Shown: positions 58,504-64,000 of the stretch, piece after piece | How positions within the stretch are numbered: position 1 is the stretch's first letter | How the letters are laid out: every line of letters starts with the position of its first letter | From: Porphyromonadaceae bacterium UBA2751 | Lineage (GTDB): Bacteria > Bacteroidota > Bacteroidia > Bacteroidales > Muribaculaceae | DNA length: 64,000 nucleotides | Assembly (NCBI GenBank): GCA_002353285.1 | Contig: DEJJ01000023.1 | Location: forward strand, 10,260-74,259 | Direction of reading: 5' to 3' | Translations under genes and position numbers: made by a program | Notes under the pieces: generated by a model | Databases searched by the model: none | Told to the model about the DNA's origin: nothing | Seen by the model: the letters and a program-made list of their open reading frames with translations, nothing else

Positions 58504-60744
58504 ATGGTAGAATTAATCAAACATGGAGTTTACTTGATTGACGGTGCCGAAATCCGCACCGATGCAACAGGCCTGCCCGCAGCCGACGAGGCTCGCGAGA
58601 ACACTATCACCTACGGCATCCTTCGTTCACACGACGTGGATGGCAGCAAGGGTAAGAAGATGCGCATTCGCTTCGACGCTATGATGTCGCACGACATCAC
58701 CTACGTGGGCATTATCCAAACTGCTCGCGCCAGCGGTCTCGACAAGTTCCCATTGCCCTACGCAATGACCAACTGCCACAACTCGCTTTGCGCCGTGGGT
58801 GGCACAATCAACGAAGACGACCATGTATTCGGTCTCTCGGCTGCCAAAAAATATGGTGGCATCTACGTACCAGCCAACCAGGCCGTTATCCACCAGTATG
58901 CCCGTGAGGCTATGGTTAAGTGCGGCAACATGATTCTCGGTAGCGACAGTCACACACGCTATGGATCGCTCGGCAACATGGGCGTTGGCGAAGGTGGTGG
59001 CGAGCTCGTTAAGCAGCTCCTCAAGAACACCTGGGACATCAATGCTCCTGAGGTTGTCCTCGTTTGGTTAGAGGGTAAGCCACGCAAGGGTGTGGGCCCA
59101 CACGATGTTGCCATCTCACTCGTTAAAGCCACTTTCGAGAGCGGTTTCGTTAAGAACAAAGTTCTCGAGTTTGCTGGCCCTGGCGTTAAGGAGTTGCCCA
59201 TCGACTTCCGTAACGGTATCGACATCATGACCACCGAGACCACTTGCTTGAGCTCTATCTGGGTTACCGACGATGAGGTTAAGCACCACTACGAGATTCA
59301 CAAGCGTCCACAGGACTACCGCGAGCTCAAGCCCGGCAAGGTTGCTTACTACGACGCTATGATCAAGATTGACCTGAGCACTCAAGAGTCAATGATTGCT
59401 CTCCCATTCCACCCATCTAACGCTTACACCATCCACGAGCTTCAGGAGAATCCTGTTGAGATCCTGAAGGCTGTTGAGGAGGATACCAAGAAGCGCTTTG
59501 GCGACAAGGTTCAAGTCGACCTCGTCGACAAGGTTATCGATGGCAAGCTCCACGCCGACCAGGGTATCATCGCTGGTTGCTCGGGCGGTACCTACGACAA
59601 CCTTAGCGCTGCTGCTTCAATCATGAAGGGCGCAAGCATTGGCAACGACTACTTCACCATGAGTGCCTATCCACAGTCAGTTCCCGTTTACTTGGCAACC
59701 ACACGCAACCACATTGCCGAGGAGCTGCTCGAGGCTGGCGTAGTTATCAAGCCTGCATTCTGTGGTCCTTGCTTCGGTGCTGGTGATGTTCCAAGCAACA
59801 ACGGCCTCAGTATCCGTCACACAACTCGTAACTTCCCCAACCGCGAGGGTTCTAAGCCAGGTCAGGGTCAAATCTCGCTCGTTGCCTTGATGGACGCGCG
59901 TTCTATCGCTGCAACAGCTGCCAACGGTGGCGTCATCACTGCTGCTACCGATGTTGACTATACCGACGACCACAAGCCTTACGACTTCGACGAGCGCGTT
60001 TATCAGCGTCGCGTTTACAACGGCTTCAACCATGCCGACCTCAACCAGGAGCTCAAGTACGGTCCCAACATCAAGGACTGGCCCAAGATGTATCCTATGC
60101 AGGACAACATGCTCCTCGAGCTGGCAGCAGTTATCCACGATCCCGTTACCACTACCGACGAGCTCATCCCATCGGGTGAGACTTCAAGCTACCGCTCTAA
60201 CCCACTCAAGCTCTCCGAGTTCGCACTCTCGCGCCGCGTGCCTGAGTACGTTGGCTTGAGCAAGCGCATCCAGGCTCAAGACCTCGAGCGCAGGGCTGGC
60301 AGTGTTCCAGAGAACGTAGCAGCAGCTCTCGCCAAGGTTGGTGCCAAGGCCGAGGACACTTCATTTGGCTCTTGCGTCTTCGCTAACCGTCCTGGCGATG
60401 GTAGCGCACGTGAGCAGGCCGCTTCTTGCCAGAAGGTGCTCGGTGGCGACGCCAACATCTGCTATGAGTACGCTACCAAGCGCTATCGCAGCAACTGCAT
60501 CAACTGGGGTATCGTTCCTTTCACTATCGCTCCCGAGACCAAGTTTGAGTACAACCCAGGCGACTTCGTGTTCGTTCCTGGCATCCGCGAGGCCATCACC
60601 AGCGGTAAGGAGGAAATCGACGCTAAGGTTATCACTGCCGATGGCGTTAAGGACATCCACCTCTACTTCCAGAACCTCACTGCCGACGAGCGCGAGATCC
60701 TGGCTCAGGGCTGCTTGATGAACTACTACAAAAGCAAAAAATAA
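58504..60744 (+). CDS. acn: Aconitate hydratase
   Basis: 746 aa, the mitochondrial-like/AcnA-type length. [4Fe-4S] ligands: the Cys of IIAGCSGGTYDN and the two Cys of FCGPCFGAGDVPSNNG. The early GVGEGGGELVKQL and late KYRSNCINWG-like region are conserved. Interconverts citrate and isocitrate. It follows the CitC-CitG gene by 44 bp without a terminator, so it belongs to the citrate lyase transcript. Confidence 0.94.
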   Translation: MVELIKHGVYLIDGAEIRTDATGLPAADEARENTITYGILRSHDVDGSKGKKMRIRFDAMMSHDITYVGIIQTARASGLDKFPLPYAMTNCHNSLCAVGGTINEDDHVFGLSAAKKYGGIYVPANQAVIHQYAREAMVKCGNMILGSDSHTRYGSLGNMGVGEGGGELVKQLLKNTWDINAPEVVLVWLEGKPRKGVGPHDVAISLVKATFESGFVKNKVLEFAGPGVKELPIDFRNGIDIMTTETTCLSSIWVTDDEVKHHYEIHKRPQDYRELKPGKVAYYDAMIKIDLSTQESMIALPFHPSNAYTIHELQENPVEILKAVEEDTKKRFGDKVQVDLVDKVIDGKLHADQGIIAGCSGGTYDNLSAAASIMKGASIGNDYFTMSAYPQSVPVYLATTRNHIAEELLEAGVVIKPAFCGPCFGAGDVPSNNGLSIRHTTRNFPNREGSKPGQGQISLVALMDARSIAATAANGGVITAATDVDYTDDHKPYDFDERVYQRRVYNGFNHADLNQELKYGPNIKDWPKMYPMQDNMLLELAAVIHDPVTTTDELIPSGETSSYRSNPLKLSEFALSRRVPEYVGLSKRIQAQDLERRAGSVPENVAAALAKVGAKAEDTSFGSCVFANRPGDGSAREQAASCQKVLGGDANICYEYATKRYRSNCINWGIVPFTIAPETKFEYNPGDFVFVPGIREAITSGKEEIDAKVITADGVKDIHLYFQNLTADEREILAQGCLMNYYKSKK

Positions 60745-60769
60745 TCATTATCTATAAAACAATCTAATT

Positions 60770-60807
60770 AGTTGTGTGGCACTCTATTAGCCATGTGCCA
60801 CACAACT
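60770..60807 (+). promoter_or_regulatory. Perfect hairpin between acn and icd
   Basis: AGTTGTGTGGCAC (60770-60782) pairs with GTGCCACACAACT (60795-60807): 13 bp, 12-nt loop, 28 nt before the icd ATG, no T-tract after it. Its geometry closely matches the hairpin between serC and serA. Confidence 0.78.
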
Positions 60808-60835
60808 TAAAAAACAAAATTTTCTTACAACAACT

Positions 60836-62053
60836 ATGGCAGAAAAAATCAAAATGACCACTCCCATCGTGGAGATGGACGGCGACGAGATGACCCGCAT
60901 CCTGTGGAAGATGATCAAGGACGAACTCATCCTCCCATTCGTTGACCTCAAATCGGAGTATTACGACCTCGGACTCGTTAAGCGTGACGAGACTCGCGAC
61001 CAAATCACCATTGAGGCCGCCGAGAAGACCAAGGAACTTGGCGTAGCCGTTAAGTGCGCTACCATCACTCCAAACCTCAAGCGCATGGACGAGTACAAGC
61101 TCCACGAGATGTGGAAGAGCCCCAACGGCACCATCCGTTCTATCCTTGATGGTACTGTGTTCCGCGCTCCTATCACCATCCCAAGCATCAAGCCCGTTGT
61201 TAAGAACTGGGAGAAGCCCATCACCATCGCTCGTCATGCCTATGGCGACGTCTACAAGAGTGTAGAGCTTCGCGCCGATGAGCCAGGTGTTGCCAAGCTC
61301 GTCTTCGACGGCGTTAGCGGCAAGCACGAGGAAGTGGTTATTCACGAGTTCAAGGGCGAGGGCGTACTCCAGGGCATGCACAACCTCGACAAGTCGATCC
61401 GCTCGTTTGCTCACAGCTGCTTCAAGTACGCTATCGACACCAAGCAAGACCTGTGGTTCTCGACCAAGGACACCATCAGCAAGAAATACGACGCTCAATT
61501 CCGCATCATCTTCGAGGAGGTTTATGAGCAGAACTACAAGGCTGAGTTCGAGAAGCTCGGTCTGGAGTACTTCTACACCCTCATCGACGACGCTGTTGCT
61601 CGCGTAATCCGCAGCAAGGGTGGCTACATCTGGGCTTGCAAGAACTACGACGGCGACGTGATGAGCGACATGGTTTCTACCGCTTTTGGCTCACTCGCCA
61701 TGATGACCAGCGTGCTGGTTAGCCCCGACGGCAACTACGAGTATGAGGCAGCTCACGGAACCGTGACTCGCCACTACTACAAGTATCTTGAGGGAGAACA
61801 GACCTCTACCAACCCCATGGCTACCATCTTCGCTTGGAGCGGTGCTCTGCGTAAGCGCGGCGAGAAGGACGGCCTCAAGGACCTCATGAACTTTGGCGAC
61901 CAGCTCGAGGCAGCTTGCTTCGACACACTCAACGCTGGCATCGTTACCAAGGACCTCGTGAACCTCATGGAAGGCATCGAGCCTAAGCAGGTCAACAGCC
62001 TCGAGTTCATCCAGGCCATCCGTGCCAACCTCGAGAAGCGCCTTGGCTGCTAA
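60836..62053 (+). CDS. icd: NADP-dependent isocitrate dehydrogenase, eukaryote-like type
   Basis: 405 aa. MAEKIKMTTPIVEMDGDEMTRILW is the start of the homodimeric NADP-IDH family also found in eukaryotes, distinct from E. coli Icd. GTVFRAPITIPSI, FDGVSGKHEEVVIHEF and the substrate-binding block EAAHGTVTRHYYKY are intact. Makes 2-oxoglutarate and NADPH from isocitrate, or runs in the carboxylating direction. Ends the cit-acn-icd cluster at the terminator at 62078. Confidence 0.95.
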   Translation: MAEKIKMTTPIVEMDGDEMTRILWKMIKDELILPFVDLKSEYYDLGLVKRDETRDQITIEAAEKTKELGVAVKCATITPNLKRMDEYKLHEMWKSPNGTIRSILDGTVFRAPITIPSIKPVVKNWEKPITIARHAYGDVYKSVELRADEPGVAKLVFDGVSGKHEEVVIHEFKGEGVLQGMHNLDKSIRSFAHSCFKYAIDTKQDLWFSTKDTISKKYDAQFRIIFEEVYEQNYKAEFEKLGLEYFYTLIDDAVARVIRSKGGYIWACKNYDGDVMSDMVSTAFGSLAMMTSVLVSPDGNYEYEAAHGTVTRHYYKYLEGEQTSTNPMATIFAWSGALRKRGEKDGLKDLMNFGDQLEAACFDTLNAGIVTKDLVNLMEGIEPKQVNSLEFIQAIRANLEKRLGC

Positions 62054-62077
62054 TCACCTCATTAACACAATGACAAC

Positions 62078-62113
62078 AAAAACACCGGCAACACAATCTG
62101 CCGGTGTTTTTTT
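62078..62113 (+). terminator. Terminator of cit-acn-icd operon
   Basis: AAAAACACCGGCA (62078-62090) pairs with TGCCGGTGTTTTT (62099-62111) with further T: a classic intrinsic terminator. Confidence 0.92.
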
Positions 62114-62216
62114 CTATGTAATCACTTGCTAGACTTAGGCTGGCGGCTAGAGAAACCCTATCATGTCCTCCCAACCCGCTCGGCACGCAGCTCCACACTA
62201 CTGTTTTGAGAGGGTG

Positions 62217-62384
62217 TTAATTCTGAGTGACGCGCACCGCACGCACGCTTCGACCGCTGCCATTGCATGTAACCCAAACCGCCCTGGCAGTAGCGGCATC
62301 GTTCTCGAAGCCAAGCTCGTTCTTGTTATCCACTAAGCCGTTGTAGCCGTAGCTGCTATTGGTGCAGCACTTGAACTTTTTTGC
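62217..62384 (-). pseudogene. In-frame fossil of a FISUMP-type C-terminus
   Basis: Directly behind the C10 protease stop (62387-62385), the same minus-strand frame stays open for 55 codons (starting AKKFKCCTNSSYGYNG, ending GRSVRAVRVTQN) to a stop at 62219-62217. GRSVRAV-V is the typical end of Fibro_major paralogous (FISUMP) proteins. It has no start codon or separate signal, so it is a remnant. Confidence 0.6.
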
Positions 62385-63662
62385 TCAAATACCAAGCAAA
62401 ATGTTATAAATCATTGTCACATCGGCACTTGTCACCGTGCCATCGCCATCCACATCGCTTGTCGAGAGGAATGTGGTGTCATCACCGAGCAGGAAGTTGT
62501 AGAGGGCGGTTATGTCGGCTGCAGTGACAGTTCCGTCGCAGTCCACATCACCTGTCAACTCCTCGTGGATGGGATACAGGTCGAGGTACATCCCCTGCCA
62601 GTCATCAAACGACAGCTTGCCCACCTGCAACGTAGCGATGTCGAAGTAGCCATCTTGCTGGCCATGCCATCCCCAGTTCACATGCACGAGTCCATTCTCG
62701 TCATATCCATCGATGATGAAATTATGCCCCACCAAAAGTCCCACCTCAAAGTTTATGTCCTTGCCCGAATATAGCACTGGGTGACCATCACTTAGCATGC
62801 GATAAATCATCTCCATCCATGCAGGCTCGTCATAGAGCGGACGATTAAGCACTTGGGCCGATGGGTTATAGCTGAAATTGTTGATCATGGCACTAAGGAT
62901 GTTCTCGTCAAATGTGCCACCACCCAGGCTGTTCCAGTAAGCCTGAGCTGCAACAGCAGCATGATAGCACAGCTCGGCGGCAGCCTTGCCGTTCTCATCG
63001 GTATAGTCTCCGCTATAGTCGTCAAGCATCTTTCCCCACTCGTAGGTGGTGTTTTCTAAATCCACACTCAGCGTCACGTTGGCTTGGTCATATTTCACTA
63101 CCACCGATGCACTCCCCTTGCCATGCTTGGGATAGTTGTAGTATTTCATCAATTGGGCCATTGCTGCCGGGCCACACCCCACTGCGTTGTGAGTAGAGTC
63201 AGGAATATACACTCCATAGTGGCTCAAGTCGGGGTCGTATTGCAGGAATGGGCACATGTAGCGGAATGGTTCATTCTGCCCCCACTTGGTTGTGGTGAGC
63301 GGTTCAACCCATGGCTTGAACCGCGACGGGTCGGGTTTAGTGGTCTCCTTCAGGCTTGCCCTCTTGACGGCACGCAGCCACCAGTTGAAGCCAGGATTAC
63401 TGGTTGTCGTCTCAAATGAACCTTCCATCGAGTAGGCCAGCACAGCAGGAGCTTTGTCATCGGTCGAAATCAGGGCAAATCCCCCACCACGCTGGTTATA
63501 GGCAGTCATGTGCTCGCTCACTGCAACTCGTTCCATTGGCCGACTCGCCTTGAGCACATCAATCGCTGCGGCACGCATCTGCTGCTCGCTACGTCTTGCG
63601 GCCTGAACCGGCATCACCAGCGCAGCCACCACAACCAACATCAATAATCTGATATCTTTCAT
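62385..63662 (-). CDS. Secreted C10 (streptopain-like) cysteine protease with C-terminal dockerin-like repeats
   Basis: 425 aa. Signal peptide MKDIRLLMLVVVAALVMPVQA, pro-region with inhibitor-like fold (about 22-120), then the C10 domain: Cys163 in NAVGCGPAAMAQLMKYYNYP and His313 in VGHNFIIDGYDENGLVHVNWGW complete the catalytic pair. The last about 55 residues are dockerin-like (GDVDCDGTVTAADITALYNF, DVDGDGTVTSADVTMIYNIL). Related to SpeB and Prevotella interpain. Probably secreted or surface-attached and active on proteins. A minus-strand -7 box TAAATTTG (63778-63771) lies about 110 bp upstream. Confidence 0.92.
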   Translation of the reverse strand: MKDIRLLMLVVVAALVMPVQAARRSEQQMRAAAIDVLKASRPMERVAVSEHMTAYNQRGGGFALISTDDKAPAVLAYSMEGSFETTTSNPGFNWWLRAVKRASLKETTKPDPSRFKPWVEPLTTTKWGQNEPFRYMCPFLQYDPDLSHYGVYIPDSTHNAVGCGPAAMAQLMKYYNYPKHGKGSASVVVKYDQANVTLSVDLENTTYEWGKMLDDYSGDYTDENGKAAAELCYHAAVAAQAYWNSLGGGTFDENILSAMINNFSYNPSAQVLNRPLYDEPAWMEMIYRMLSDGHPVLYSGKDINFEVGLLVGHNFIIDGYDENGLVHVNWGWHGQQDGYFDIATLQVGKLSFDDWQGMYLDLYPIHEELTGDVDCDGTVTAADITALYNFLLGDDTTFLSTSDVDGDGTVTSADVTMIYNILLGI

Positions 63663-63681
63663 AGTCTAAATAATCATTTAG

Positions 63682-63750
63682 TTACCAAGCAAAATATTAT
63701 AGATAAGAGTCACATTACCAGCAATCATACCAGTTTTAGACTCAAAAGCT
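63682..63750 (-). pseudogene. Dockerin 3'-end fossil upstream of the C10 gene
   Basis: The minus strand reads a 23-codon open tail ending VTLIYNILLGN and stop (63684-63682), almost the same as the end of the C10 dockerin (VTMIYNILLGI). The DNA TACCAAGCAAAAT.TTATA is repeated at 62387 and 63684, flanking the protease gene. It is too short to be a gene. Confidence 0.6.
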
Positions 63751-63839
63751 TATATCCAATTTTAATATCGCAAATTTAATCACAATTATTTAATAAAAAA
63801 ACATCTTAATAGAAAAATAAATAACGTTAACCCATCATC

Positions 63840-64000
63840 AAAATCCCAGCAACCCTCACGACAGTGCAAGCACCTCTTGGGTAGAAAGGACCGAGGGGAG
63901 TATGCCCAAGTCAAATGCCCCCACAACCGACAGCACCACCTCCCCCACCAGCGACACTGCCACCTCAAGCGACAGCACCACCTCCCCCTCTAAGGTAGAG
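63840..64000. repeat. G-rich repeat element cut by the window end
   Basis: On the minus strand three imperfect units of GAGGTGGTGCTGTCG.TT (about 63930-63990) follow CTCTACCTTAGAG at 64000-63988, which matches the inner repeat of the MITE-like element at 50508. No gene. Likely a member of the same intergenic repeat class, continuing outside the window. Confidence 0.55.

Noticed and set aside
63786..63968. 60-codon Trp/Arg/Cys-rich minus-strand frame
   Set aside because: Lies within the G-rich repeat; the composition is produced by the repeat sequence.

Overview
The window is chromosomal DNA of a gut-type Bacteroidales, most likely a Muribaculaceae/Prevotella-like lineage (lineage is inference). 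Signs are Bacteroidetes promoters (TTTG or TTG, 19-20 bp, TAnnTTTG), few Shine-Dalgarno sites, a Rho with a very long disordered insert, a complete Na+-translocating NADH:quinone reductase, ExbB-ExbD-ExbD-TonB in one operon, HU-SPOR and CCDC81-type HU proteins, and dockerin-tailed secreted proteases. No rRNA, tRNA, CRISPR array or complete transposase/integrase gene was seen.

Layout. 1-6.5 kb: truncated TrpB-like gene (leaving the window on the left), HU-SPOR protein, His-rich lipoprotein, YcxB-like and Ntn-hydrolase genes, then rho. 6.5-9.4 kb: an AT-rich two-gene restriction-modification-like pair (M.EcoRI-type methylase plus DUF262-HNH nuclease) preceded by a strongly structured leader and by tandem repeats. 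9.4-20.3 kb: nhaC/C26 hydrolase/PAS operon, bamD-rpoZ, a beta-barrel gene, gdhA, serC-serA, and a subtilisin with a dockerin tail. 20.4-28.5 kb (minus strand): TPR protein, PstS-like lipoprotein, zinc-ribbon protein and the TonB energising operon. 28.7-34.6 kb: nqrABCDEF.

36.4-50.7 kb is an accessory island: mostly AT-rich, plus-strand, small secreted or cytosolic proteins of no recognised family, interspersed with three families of repeated leader/promoter sequences (called R-A, R-B, R-C here), a TA-like DUF4160/DUF2442 pair, an orphan XRE antitoxin-like gene and two MITE-like palindromic elements. The repeats sit directly in front of start codons, so unrelated coding sequences share the same leader, and in one case the same signal peptide.

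50.8-62.1 kb is a metabolic block: pta-ackA, then citrate lyase (citD, E, F, X and a CitC-CitG fusion), aconitase and NADP-isocitrate dehydrogenase in one plus-strand run. It connects acetyl-P/acetate, oxaloacetate, citrate and 2-oxoglutarate; gdhA at 14-15 kb can join 2-oxoglutarate to glutamate. 62.2-64 kb: a C10 (streptopain-like) protease with dockerin tail flanked by fossils of other dockerin/FISUMP-type genes, then a G-rich repeat that runs off the window.
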